From Armatimonadota bacterium (GTDB taxonomy: Bacteria; Armatimonadota; Fimbriimonadia; Fimbriimonadales; Fimbriimonadaceae): DNA of 64,000 nt. Below the pieces are notes generated by a model. It was given only the letters and a program-made list of their open reading frames with translations, searched no databases and was not told the origin of the DNA. The position numbers were made by a program, and so were the translations under genes. The stretch is from contig WGMG01000006.1 of NCBI GenBank assembly GCA_016125185.1, forward strand, positions 1,364,001 to 1,428,000, in the 5' to 3' direction. Position 1 is the stretch's first letter; each line of letters opens with the position of its first letter. Below are positions 52,059-60,345 of the stretch, piece after piece.

Positions 52059-53033
52059 CTATCCAAACAGCTCGACTAGCTTGTCCTGCAACGCGTCCTT
52101 CTCTGCGTTTATAACCTGCCTGGCCGGGTCGGCATCGTACCATCCGATGATCTCTTCAGCCCCACGAGCGAACGGATAAGTGCAAACGAAGTCCGGAGCG
52201 GTACGCTTGATTTTGGTGTTATCGAAGATCATGCTGTTAGCTTTGTCACCCAAGAGGCCCGGTCCCCAATTCGGGTCATGAGCCGCCAACGTCTCGGAGG
52301 CGATGTGGACCTTTCGCGCCGTCGTTCCGGCGGCGGCAGCCACGATGTCGTAGATCTGATTCCAGTTCAGCAGTTCATCGCTCGTGATGTGGTAGGCCTC
52401 GCCGATCGCGTGCGAGTTTCCGAGCAAAGGCACAAAGCCCTTGGCGAAGTCCTTGTGATGCGTGAGCACCCAAAGCGACGTGCCATCGCCATGCACCACT
52501 ACCGGCTTCCCTTTCCGCATCCGACCGACCACCGTCCAACCGTGATCGAACGGGAGCAGCCGCTGGTCGTAGGTGTGCGACGGACGAACGATCGTGATCG
52601 GAAACTTCATGTTCCGATAAGCCTCCACCAGCATCTCTTCGCACGCGATCTTGTTGCGCGAGTACTCCCAAAAGGGGTTGTCGAGGATCGTCGACTCAGT
52701 CACAGGAAGCGTCGAGGGTGGCGTCTGGTACGCGCTGGCCGAACTAATGAACACGTATTGGCTGACCTTGCCCGCAAACATCTCGATGTCCTGCCGGATG
52801 TGGTCGGGAGTGAATGCAATCCAGTTCACCACCACATCGAAGGTCATGTTCGCCAAGGCTTCCTCCATCGACTTGGGGTCACGGACGTCGCCAAAAATCT
52901 GCTTCGCATCTTCCGGCGTATCGCGGGTCGATTTGCCTCGGTTCAGGAAATACAGGTCGATGCCGCGATCAAGAGCTAGGGGCGCACATCCCGAGCTGAT
53001 GATGCCGGTTCCGCCGATGAAGAGCACTTTCAT
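52059..53033 (-). CDS. NAD-dependent epimerase/dehydratase (extended SDR)
   Basis: 324 residues. Glycine motif GGTGIISSG, then the acidic region and the YSRNK active-site motif (YxxxK) near residue 130. Related to the SDR epimerases that resemble plant mRNA-binding CSP41 proteins. Substrate unknown. TAGAAT ends six bases before the ATG. It lies just outside the RHS region and is on the same strand. Confidence 0.9.
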   Translation of the reverse strand: MKVLFIGGTGIISSGCAPLALDRGIDLYFLNRGKSTRDTPEDAKQIFGDVRDPKSMEEALANMTFDVVVNWIAFTPDHIRQDIEMFAGKVSQYVFISSASAYQTPPSTLPVTESTILDNPFWEYSRNKIACEEMLVEAYRNMKFPITIVRPSHTYDQRLLPFDHGWTVVGRMRKGKPVVVHGDGTSLWVLTHHKDFAKGFVPLLGNSHAIGEAYHITSDELLNWNQIYDIVAAAAGTTARKVHIASETLAAHDPNWGPGLLGDKANSMIFDNTKIKRTAPDFVCTYPFARGAEEIIGWYDADPARQVINAEKDALQDKLVELFG

Positions 53034-53039
53034 GACCCG

Positions 53040-53045
53040 ATTCTA
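53040..53045 (-). promoter_or_regulatory. TAGAAT box of the epimerase gene
   Basis: TAGAAT on the minus strand is followed by six bases and the ATG at 53033. Confidence 0.5.
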
Positions 53046-53085
53046 CTTTCCTAGCTCAGACCGGTGGGTCTAACGAACGAACTTC

Positions 53086-53135
53086 GTTAATCTACACTTT
53101 TTTGTCAAGAATCAGGAAATCGGTCAGTTAATCTA
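53086..53135 (+). promoter_or_regulatory. Paired GTTAATCTA boxes upstream of 53152
   Basis: GTTAATCTA occurs at 53086-53094 and 53127-53135, about four helix turns apart, ahead of the secreted protein gene. They may bind a regulator (inference). Confidence 0.35.
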
Positions 53136-53151
53136 GACAAAATAGTAAAGT

Positions 53152-54438
53152 ATGAAATTGCTCCGTACTCTTTTCGTGGCTGCGAGCGCCCTTCTGGTCG
53201 CGGCCGCGCAAGCCCATTTCGTATGGGCCAACTTCCGAGACGTCAAAAGCCGCGAGGTCGTGGTGACCTTCGCAGAGGTCCCAGGCGACTCGGTTCTTTC
53301 CATCATGAACAAGGTCGGCGGCCGCATCGCCGTTCAGAGCAAAGGAGCATCAAAGGGCAGGACCACGGTCCCAACCGAGACGACTTATCATTGGAAAGGC
53401 ACCAAAGGCGTGTTCCTGGGAAGCCTCGATTACGGCGTCGTCGACCACGGCCAGGGTCCTTACATGCTGACCTACTGGTTCAAGGCGGTCTCGCGTCCGA
53501 TCCAGGCGGCAAAGGCCGTGGGTAAAGGTCTTGAGATCGTCGCTGACCAGCACGCGGACCATTGGGAGGTTAAGGTCCTCATGGATGGCAAACCGTGCCC
53601 GAACGCTCAGGTCGTGTGGGGCTCGGGCGAAGCCGAGCAAAAGGAGCCCGCAAGTAAGCCGGTGAACATTCCCGTTCCTGGCGCTCCCAAAGAGCTTCCC
53701 GTGCGAGCCGTGCTAGAGCAAAAGACTCCGGGCACATTCGAGGGCAAGGCTTACCCTTCGAAGAAAATCTGGTCGACCCTTGTTCTGCCCGCCGTTGGCC
53801 AAGCACCAAAAGGAGCCGATGAGAGCGCATATCTTGCACTCCAGAACGCGACGATGGGTCGCGAAACCATTGGCCATGCGGCTCCGTTTTCGTGTTCCTT
53901 CCGGGCCACCAACGGCGATCAAACCGCTACGGGCACTGTGAGCGTCGATGACCAAGACAAGATCACCGTTAAGGTCGATGGAGTTCAGGAAGAAGGTTCC
54001 AAGCACGTCACTCAACAAATCACAAGTCTCTTCTCGCACCGGCTGGGGCGCGAGTTTTGGAAGGGCGAAGGACAGTACTCGCTAACCTGGTCCCCCAAAG
54101 ACTCTGGCCTCTTGTCGGTAAACGACAAAATGCAGTCGTTCTATCGATTCGACCAGCAAGGCATCAAGATGGTTCAGCGCACATTCGGCCCGAACATTCT
54201 GGTTCTGGATATCAAATCGTCGATTGAAACGCCGTGGGGTGGACTCCTTTCGAAGGAGTACTCGGCCACGCAAAAGCGAGTTTCGGATGGCGTCGTCACC
54301 AGTCGCCTGAACTACAAGGACGACTTCCTTCCGTTCCAAGACGAATGGATGCCGAAAAGTCGAACCGTTACGGGCGATGTCGAGGGGCGCAAGATCACGA
54401 TGAGCGTGACTTTCTTCGATTACAAGTTGGGAAGCTAA
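53152..54438 (+). CDS. Secreted DUF4198/DUF3386-like two-domain protein
   Basis: 428 residues: signal peptide (MKLLRTLFVAASALLVAAAQA), then a DUF4198-like beta domain with HFVWANF (about 22-230), and a C-terminal DUF3386-like domain (about 235-428; SGLLSVNDKMQSFYRFD, FLPFQDEWMPKSRTVTG). DUF4198 proteins are linked to periplasmic metal uptake; DUF3386 is of unknown function. An AATAGT box precedes the ATG by five bases. Confidence 0.75.
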   Translation: MKLLRTLFVAASALLVAAAQAHFVWANFRDVKSREVVVTFAEVPGDSVLSIMNKVGGRIAVQSKGASKGRTTVPTETTYHWKGTKGVFLGSLDYGVVDHGQGPYMLTYWFKAVSRPIQAAKAVGKGLEIVADQHADHWEVKVLMDGKPCPNAQVVWGSGEAEQKEPASKPVNIPVPGAPKELPVRAVLEQKTPGTFEGKAYPSKKIWSTLVLPAVGQAPKGADESAYLALQNATMGRETIGHAAPFSCSFRATNGDQTATGTVSVDDQDKITVKVDGVQEEGSKHVTQQITSLFSHRLGREFWKGEGQYSLTWSPKDSGLLSVNDKMQSFYRFDQQGIKMVQRTFGPNILVLDIKSSIETPWGGLLSKEYSATQKRVSDGVVTSRLNYKDDFLPFQDEWMPKSRTVTGDVEGRKITMSVTFFDYKLGS

Positions 54439-54451
54439 CCCCCAAAATGGT

Positions 54452-54475
54452 CCACCCCGCTGGAACGCGGGGTGG
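54452..54475. terminator. Hairpin between convergent genes
   Basis: Perfect nine-base stem CCACCCCGC/GCGGGGTGG with a six-base loop, flanked by CTAACC and GGTTAG that can extend it. Probably terminates both the 53152 and 54499 genes. Confidence 0.6.
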
Positions 54476-54498
54476 TTAGGGGTTTGGCTTGATGGTCT

Positions 54499-56079
54499 CT
54501 AGATCACTTCTGCGGTCGTGCTTTCTACCACGATAGCCGCAGTAAGCGATGGGGAAGGCTCCGCCTTCTCGATCGCATACTGAACGAAGTCAGCCAAGTC
54601 AAACCTCGCTCCTTTGCCAATTTCCGGTTGCCACCGAGGATCGACGGAAAGGAACGATGTCGGGTCTCCGTGAAGAAGACCGATGAAGACTTCGGCGACG
54701 ATCTGTGCGCCAACTGGACCCAGCCGCGCCTGGCCATGAACTCGAAGGTTCTTGGCCGCTTCGGCCAGGATGTAGACCCACAACGGAGTCTTGCCTTCGA
54801 AGTTCGCGCTGATGTCGGTGATCATCGCTGGCTGATCGACTTCGTCGGGATGTTCCAGCGCCTTGCCGATCAGAACATCCTGGGACTGCATCGGGACGAG
54901 CCCCATCGCTAGCGCCACGCTTTCACCCGAAGGCAAGCCCATCTGCTGACCGCGTAACAGGTTTCGGAAGGCTAGGTTGAGCACGGGAGCGCCGTCCATC
55001 ACGTCATCACCAACCACCGAGCCAGGCAGGTCCTTGAGGGGATCGACCATCGACGTATCGATCTTATAGGCGTACTGCACACGGTCGGTTTCCGTCTGGT
55101 GCCGATGGTCCATCTCCAGGAATCGGTGCCAGTCGATCGCCCACGACGACTTGAAGGCGTCGAACGAGTTCAGGCCTCCGTTCGGGTCCATCCGATTGAA
55201 GATCGGCAGAAGGGTGGCGTCGTCTTCATTAAGGCGGTAGCCAGGGCGAACCATCGAGTGGCCAAGCCGGTAAGCCGCCGCCGAGAATTCGATTGGGATG
55301 TAGGGATCGTTTCGATAGTGATAGAAGGCCAATCTAGGAGCCAGCGACTCCACACGGTCATCCGAGTTCTGCCGATTGGGCAGGATTCGGTCGATCACCT
55401 CCGGGTTTACCAATCGCGGCAGAAAGTCGTTGAGGACGATGTACTGGTAGTGCCATCGCACCAGCGTTTGAGCCTCGGCAAAGGAGAGCGTCGGGCAGTC
55501 GTCCACGAGTCGGTTGTGGAACCGGTGGAAGGTGCTTTCCAACTGTGAGACGATCACATTCTCATCGTTTCGCGGATCGCCGATGATGGCTCGCTTCCTG
55601 CCGGTTGGCGGATTGCTTCGCGGCAGGTCGTGAGCGAACGGATTTCTCATCGCGCCGGTGAGGGGCGTACCCAAAATGAATTTCTTGCCGGTGTACAGGT
55701 AAGGCTGATCGTCCGGCCCGCGGCCATAAATGTTGTCGAGGTCAAAGCGGGGTGTTCGGAAATCGACCAGGGCATCCGGGTCGTTCATCTTCTGCAGTGA
55801 ACTCGCCGGATCGAAGGTTAGGTCGTGATCTACAAACTGACCGAAATAGGTGTAGCCCGCCGGGATGTGGCTTTCTTCCCCATCGGCCCCGTCTTTTGCA
55901 TCATGATCCCCCATCGTAATGGCTTGGGCCAAGGCCAAGAGGTCGTCCTCAGAGTGTTCCAAAGCCGGAAGATTCCTAAACATCCGGCCAAATTTGCCCT
56001 CGAAGAGGGGTGAGCCCGCCACAGAGCTCGAACCACGAACACCGCTTCCATGCGGCGACTTAAAAGCATTGTTGTTCAT
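54499..56079 (-). CDS. Animal-type haem peroxidase family protein
   Basis: 526 residues from ATG 56079 (longer GTG start at 56115 possible). FGQFVDHDLTFDP contains the distal His, followed by a calcium-binding region, the catalytic Arg region (QLESTFHRFHNRLVDD), and WHYQYIVLNDFLPRLV with the proximal side. These mark bacterial members of the cyclooxygenase/myeloperoxidase superfamily. No signal peptide is evident. The physiological substrate is unknown. Confidence 0.92.
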   Translation of the reverse strand: MNNNAFKSPHGSGVRGSSSVAGSPLFEGKFGRMFRNLPALEHSEDDLLALAQAITMGDHDAKDGADGEESHIPAGYTYFGQFVDHDLTFDPASSLQKMNDPDALVDFRTPRFDLDNIYGRGPDDQPYLYTGKKFILGTPLTGAMRNPFAHDLPRSNPPTGRKRAIIGDPRNDENVIVSQLESTFHRFHNRLVDDCPTLSFAEAQTLVRWHYQYIVLNDFLPRLVNPEVIDRILPNRQNSDDRVESLAPRLAFYHYRNDPYIPIEFSAAAYRLGHSMVRPGYRLNEDDATLLPIFNRMDPNGGLNSFDAFKSSWAIDWHRFLEMDHRHQTETDRVQYAYKIDTSMVDPLKDLPGSVVGDDVMDGAPVLNLAFRNLLRGQQMGLPSGESVALAMGLVPMQSQDVLIGKALEHPDEVDQPAMITDISANFEGKTPLWVYILAEAAKNLRVHGQARLGPVGAQIVAEVFIGLLHGDPTSFLSVDPRWQPEIGKGARFDLADFVQYAIEKAEPSPSLTAAIVVESTTAEVI

Positions 56080-56224
56080 ATAACCCACTAACGCAACGTC
56101 GCGTCTTTCCGCCACTTTATCACACCTTTCTCACCCAGCGTAAAGAGAAATAGGCATTTTGTCATAAAACGAATTATTAACATGTAGGAAAGACGCTAGA
56201 TGCGAACCAGACAGGGCCCCTCGG

Positions 56225-56253
56225 TTGCGCTTCCTGGCGATGATCGGTATGAT
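56225..56253 (+). promoter_or_regulatory. Promoter-like TTGCGC-N17-TATGAT
   Basis: TTGCGC at 56225-56230 and TATGAT at 56248-56253, 17 bases apart, would start transcription near 56260 and favours the ATG at 56332 for the aspartokinase. Confidence 0.4.
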
Positions 56254-56331
56254 TTCCGTGTGGATCTTCGCGGAGCAGGCGGCCAACCGTCAACGGGTAC
56301 CGAATTTGAAGTTCGGAAAGGCATTTCAAAA

Positions 56332-58137
56332 ATGACGCTGGAGCCAGGGTTTGCCCTGGTCCATATCTCGCGAATTCCACCAGAGCAGCTTCACACCGAG
56401 CGGCTGCGAATCCTGCGAATGCTTGCCGACTCCGGGGTCAGCGCCAAGTTTCCCAAACTCACGGGAACCGGCATTTCGCTGACGATTTTTGAGAATCGTG
56501 CCGACGATGTCGAGAAGATCCTTGAGACTTGTGGCCAGTATTTTTCGGTCAAGCGTGGCCGGAGCGTGCTGACTATTTACGCTCCGAACATCCGCGAGGA
56601 AGAAGGGCTCATGAGCCGCATCATCGGCCACGCCATCACGGCGGGCGTCCACATTGACCACATCGGCGATATGCACGACCAAACCACGATGGTCATCGAA
56701 GCCGGATCGGCGGAAAAACTGCTTCAAAGCTTCGAAGAGAGCGATGACGCTCCTGCTCAGATCGATTACCAGGGACCGTTCAGCGGCAAGAAGGTCAAGG
56801 TCATGAAGTTCGGTGGCTCCAGCATCGAGTCGGCCGAGGCCCGTTTGGCCGCGGCGATGAAGGTCGTAACCGCTCGCGAGATGGGCTTTCAGCCCGTCGT
56901 GGTCATTGGCTCTATCGGACGCAAAGGACTTCCCTATTCGACCGACACACTGGTTGGCCTCCTCCAGGACATCGACACCAACATAAGCCCGAATCCTCGC
57001 GAGCTCGATCTCATCGTCTCGTCTGGAGAGGCTCTGTCGGGCGTCGTCTTTGCCCACACGCTCAAGACCCTTGGGCATAACGCCGAGGCATTTCGAGGTG
57101 GTCAAGCTGGAATCGAGACGGACGGCGAGTACGGAAATTCCCGAATTGTCGCCATTCGGCCCGAGCGCATCGAAAAATGCCTTCTCGATGGCAACATTCC
57201 TGTCATCTGTGGCTTTCAGGGCACTGGCGGCGCAGGCACAGAAGCGGCTGGAGAGGTCACCACGCTAGGGCGCGGCGGATCGGATACAACGGCCTCGGCG
57301 ATGGCCGTCGCTCTTGGCGCGGACTCAGTCGAAATCTATTCCGATGTCGACGGCATCAAGACCGCCAACCCGAATGTCATCCCCGAAGCCCAAACGCTTC
57401 ATGAAGTCACCTACGGCGAAGTCGCGGCCGTCTCGCACCTTGGTGCCAAGGTCGTTCATCCTCGGGCCGTTGATATTGCCCTTACCCACGGCATTCCTCT
57501 CTGGATCAAAAACACCTTCTCCGACGATCCTGGAACGCGAGTCGTGGTCGACGATGAAGCTCCTGAGCGCCGAATCACTGGTGTCATTCGGACGGGACGG
57601 CTGGTTTATCTCAAGTTCGACCTCAGTGACGCCTCGCCTGAAGATCGAGCCATGCTGGAGGGGCGTATCTACGAAACGATGGCCGAAAACGGCATCAGTC
57701 TCTTCATGATCAACATCAGCACGAAAAGCACCGGCTTCGCCATTCCCCGCTCCTCGTTCCCGCTCTTTGCCCACCTTTGCGATGGCCTCGTGCTACCGTC
57801 GGTGTCGAAGGAACGCTCCGCATATTTACTCCAAGTTGGTGAGGAGCCTTCGCCGCAGGTGGTCAACCAAACTCGGCTCCTGGCTAGCCTTGCCGAAGTC
57901 CACGGAATTACGACTTGCGTTACGCCTGGTTGTTCGATGGTTTCAATCGTAGGACACGAATACATCGAGCGGCCTGGCGTTTTGGTAGCGATATTATCCG
58001 TTCTCAATGCGGCAGGAATCTCGGTTCTGCAAACCAGCGATAGCAATTACTCGCTGAGTCTGTTGGTGCCGGAAGCTGAAACAAATCGAACAGTGCGGCT
58101 CTTGTTCGACTACTTCGACTTGGGCACCCCCGAGTAA
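56332..58137 (+). CDS. Aspartokinase with additional N-terminal ACT-like pair
   Basis: 601 residues from ATG 56332, after GGAAAGG and downstream of a promoter-like site; an in-frame ATG at 56200 (with AGGAAAG) adds 44 atypical residues. About 1-140 form two ACT-like repeats (LEPGFALVHISRIP, VLTIYAPNIREEEGLMSRI). The kinase starts near 156 (VMKFGGSSIES) with GEVTTLGRGGSDTTA and EIYSDVDGIKTANP; two ACT domains end the protein. It phosphorylates aspartate for Lys, Thr and Met synthesis; extra ACTs suggest unusual feedback control. Confidence 0.92.
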   Translation: MTLEPGFALVHISRIPPEQLHTERLRILRMLADSGVSAKFPKLTGTGISLTIFENRADDVEKILETCGQYFSVKRGRSVLTIYAPNIREEEGLMSRIIGHAITAGVHIDHIGDMHDQTTMVIEAGSAEKLLQSFEESDDAPAQIDYQGPFSGKKVKVMKFGGSSIESAEARLAAAMKVVTAREMGFQPVVVIGSIGRKGLPYSTDTLVGLLQDIDTNISPNPRELDLIVSSGEALSGVVFAHTLKTLGHNAEAFRGGQAGIETDGEYGNSRIVAIRPERIEKCLLDGNIPVICGFQGTGGAGTEAAGEVTTLGRGGSDTTASAMAVALGADSVEIYSDVDGIKTANPNVIPEAQTLHEVTYGEVAAVSHLGAKVVHPRAVDIALTHGIPLWIKNTFSDDPGTRVVVDDEAPERRITGVIRTGRLVYLKFDLSDASPEDRAMLEGRIYETMAENGISLFMINISTKSTGFAIPRSSFPLFAHLCDGLVLPSVSKERSAYLLQVGEEPSPQVVNQTRLLASLAEVHGITTCVTPGCSMVSIVGHEYIERPGVLVAILSVLNAAGISVLQTSDSNYSLSLLVPEAETNRTVRLLFDYFDLGTPE

Positions 58138-58162
58138 AGACCACGGGGGTCGAAGGCTGAAG

Positions 58163-58168
58163 TACCAT
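58163..58168 (+). promoter_or_regulatory. TACCAT box, possible leaderless promoter
   Basis: TACCAT ends seven bases before the ATG at 58176. Confidence 0.35.
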
Positions 58169-58175
58169 AAGGGGT

Positions 58176-58775
58176 ATGGCGATCCCGCTCCTGCTTGCGC
58201 TTTCGATGGTGACGACCACCGACCTCACCTTTGTCCGGCACGGTGAGACCATCGCAAACGCGACGGGTAAGTACAACTCGAAGACGATCGACACGTTCAG
58301 CAAGAAGGGGGAGGCTCAGGTGAAAGCTCTCACCCAAAAACTGCTGAAAGAGAAGCCCTACGACATTATTCTGGTATCGCCATCGCCGCGAGCCCTGAAG
58401 ACCATCGCCCCGTACCTAAAAGAAATCCATCGACAAGCGTTAGTGTGGCCGCTTCTTTATGAGTGCTGCACGAGTAAGCGACCGGCCAATGCCCACGCGA
58501 CAAAGTTCACCTACAGCAAGCAACAAGTGGACGTACCCAGCATGATCGCGCCCCAGTTTCGCATCGGTCGGTACGACATTTACCTGCCGAACTCACCCGA
58601 CTACAATGCCGGACTGGCTCAGGTATCGGCTTCGGTCGCCTTCTTCAAGAAGACCTACGCCGGTAAGCGAGTGCTGATCGTCGGTCACTCGGGACATGGT
58701 GGTCAGTTCCTTCACGCCTTCACCAGCAAGTACATCCGCCTCGAAAACGCGAGCCCGGTCCACGTAAAATTCTAA
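58176..58775 (+). CDS. Histidine phosphatase superfamily protein
   Basis: 199 residues. LTFVRHGETIANATGKYNS carries the RHGE phosphohistidine motif; a second catalytic His is in VGHSGHGG near the C-terminus, and VSPSPRALKT matches the usual SxxxRAxxT. The N-terminus (MAIPLLLALSMVTTT) is hydrophobic and may direct export. Substrate unknown. Ends four bases into the convergent ABM gene. Confidence 0.88.
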   Translation: MAIPLLLALSMVTTTDLTFVRHGETIANATGKYNSKTIDTFSKKGEAQVKALTQKLLKEKPYDIILVSPSPRALKTIAPYLKEIHRQALVWPLLYECCTSKRPANAHATKFTYSKQQVDVPSMIAPQFRIGRYDIYLPNSPDYNAGLAQVSASVAFFKKTYAGKRVLIVGHSGHGGQFLHAFTSKYIRLENASPVHVKF

Positions 58776-59092
58776 AGGTCGATCGGCTCGTATCCCGCAA
58801 ACATTTGGTCGCTTTCGGGCACCTGATTGACCTTGATGTAGTCCGAGCAAGCCTCGTAGCGATCCCATAGCTTTCTGACTTCGGGGTCATGGTGGGCCCG
58901 TTCGATCGCCTCCGATGACACCCATTCAAAAACCTCGACAACGGTGCCGTCTTTAGCTTTCATCGCAAGGGTCGGACGTTCGGTCGCCAATCCAAGACCA
59001 CGCAGAATCGGTAAATGATCCCTCACCACACCCAGCAACTCGTCGTCCTTGCCCGGTTTGGGCCGAAACGCGCAGATAACCATGATTCCCAT
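58772..59092 (-). CDS. Antibiotic biosynthesis monooxygenase (ABM) family protein
   Basis: 106 residues with the ferredoxin-like ABM pattern: MVICAFRPKPGKDDEL, central RPTLAMKAKDGTVVEVFEWVS and a C-terminal helix. ABM proteins include small monooxygenases and haem-degrading enzymes, so no reaction is assigned. TATACT ends seven bases before the ATG. Confidence 0.82.
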   Translation of the reverse strand: MGIMVICAFRPKPGKDDELLGVVRDHLPILRGLGLATERPTLAMKAKDGTVVEVFEWVSSEAIERAHHDPEVRKLWDRYEACSDYIKVNQVPESDQMFAGYEPIDL

Positions 59093-59099
59093 GAGCGTC

Positions 59100-59105
59100 A
59101 GTATA
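59100..59105 (-). promoter_or_regulatory. TATACT box, probable leaderless promoter
   Basis: TATACT on the minus strand is followed by seven bases and the ATG at 59092. Confidence 0.5.
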
Positions 59106-59106
59106 G

Positions 59107-59754
59107 CTACGAATCGACACGGACGGAGAGGAGACGCACCGGCAGGTCCGCATTCTCTGCAGGGGCATAAGAGTGGGGTTCAGCGCTCCAAAACGTAATG
59201 CTTTCACCCTGATCCAGGGTCACCGAGTCAGAACCGACGTAGACCACGGCCTTCCCTTCCAAAACGTAAACGTACTCCTCGCCCGCGTGAGATCGCGTTT
59301 CGCTCCGCGAGAAAACTTCGATAATCGTCGGCTTGATACGTCCTTGTTCGAGCCGGCTCGCCAGAATGTTGAGCGGCGCAACACCTTCCCGAGAACTAAG
59401 CGCGGCGCGGGCCTCGACGCTGTGCTGGGCCGCCGAAGGTAACGGGCCATCGCCGAAATGCACGAGGTCGAACCAGGAGTCGTTTTCGCCGTGATGGACG
59501 GCGTAGGGCCGATCGCCCATCGGGTTTTCCAGCAATAAGCGATCCAAGTGAAGGCCCAATACTTGGGCCACCTTTAAGTATGTGCTTCGGCGAGAGGTGC
59601 GCCCGGATTCGACTTGAACCACCGATGTCTTGCTGATTCCCGCCTTCTCGGCCAGTTGGCGAATGGACAACTGCTGTTGCATCCGCGTCCGGCGCATCCT
59701 CGCTCCGGCGATGGCTCGAGCGTTCTCATCCCATCGCGGCTCGGAACCTGGCAT
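59107..59754 (-). CDS. XRE-cupin transcriptional regulator
   Basis: 215 residues. An XRE helix-turn-helix (RTRMQQQLSIRQLAEKAGIS with TSVVQVESGRTSRR, about 22-75) is joined to a C-terminal cupin domain (about 130-210; HAGEEYVYVLEGKAVVYVG). Such proteins usually sense a small molecule and repress nearby genes. It is divergent from 59781 and 14 bases from the ABM gene, so either could be a target (inference). Confidence 0.9.
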   Translation of the reverse strand: MPGSEPRWDENARAIAGARMRRTRMQQQLSIRQLAEKAGISKTSVVQVESGRTSRRSTYLKVAQVLGLHLDRLLLENPMGDRPYAVHHGENDSWFDLVHFGDGPLPSAAQHSVEARAALSSREGVAPLNILASRLEQGRIKPTIIEVFSRSETRSHAGEEYVYVLEGKAVVYVGSDSVTLDQGESITFWSAEPHSYAPAENADLPVRLLSVRVDS

Positions 59755-59780
59755 GCAGAGAACGGTACCCTATAAGGCTC

Positions 59781-60338
59781 ATGAGACTCTATCGGATGGG
59801 CGACGAGGGACCAGAGCAGATTCCGGCGTTCGACCGCGATAGTTACGAAGTCTTCCGGTACCCGGGTGGCACCGAGTGCCTTGTGGTCCGAGTCGTTTCG
59901 GACCGTTTGGGATTCCTCCGACTCCTGTTGGGCAGCCTAGATCAAGAGGTCAAGATTTTGTATATTCTTGTCCAATCGATCCAAGAAGGTGAGGTACCGG
60001 GCCGGTACCTTTCTCCAGCCTTGTTGCCAAGCGATGCGATCCGGTTCCTCGATGAGTTTGGAGACTTCTTGGTGGAAGACGCTCGGCACGAATTCTGGTT
60101 CATGACGAAGGATCGGCGCCGCATCGTCTGCGATATCCACGACCGGATCTGGCTGTACGGTCCCCTTGATTGGTCGATGCCTTGTATCGAGGAGTTCGGA
60201 ATCCCAAATGGAATCGTCGAACCGATTTCTTTCCCGCACAGCCACCGCTACGCCTTCGGCGATACCGACTTGTCTCCTCGACTTCGCTCGCTCTGGGAGT
60301 GGCACTACTCGCCGCTGGATGATCGCGACGGCGAGTAG
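59781..60338 (+). CDS. Hypothetical protein (185 aa)
   Basis: 185 residues, acidic, with a strand-helix pattern (YEVFRYPGGTECLVVRVVSD, VKILYILVQSIQEG) and a Trp-rich C-terminus. No family recognised. TATAAG lies just upstream of its ATG, within a shared region with the divergent XRE-cupin gene. Real by codon use and the divergent promoter arrangement. Confidence 0.6.
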   Translation: MRLYRMGDEGPEQIPAFDRDSYEVFRYPGGTECLVVRVVSDRLGFLRLLLGSLDQEVKILYILVQSIQEGEVPGRYLSPALLPSDAIRFLDEFGDFLVEDARHEFWFMTKDRRRIVCDIHDRIWLYGPLDWSMPCIEEFGIPNGIVEPISFPHSHRYAFGDTDLSPRLRSLWEWHYSPLDDRDGE

Positions 60339-60345
60339 CAACGAC

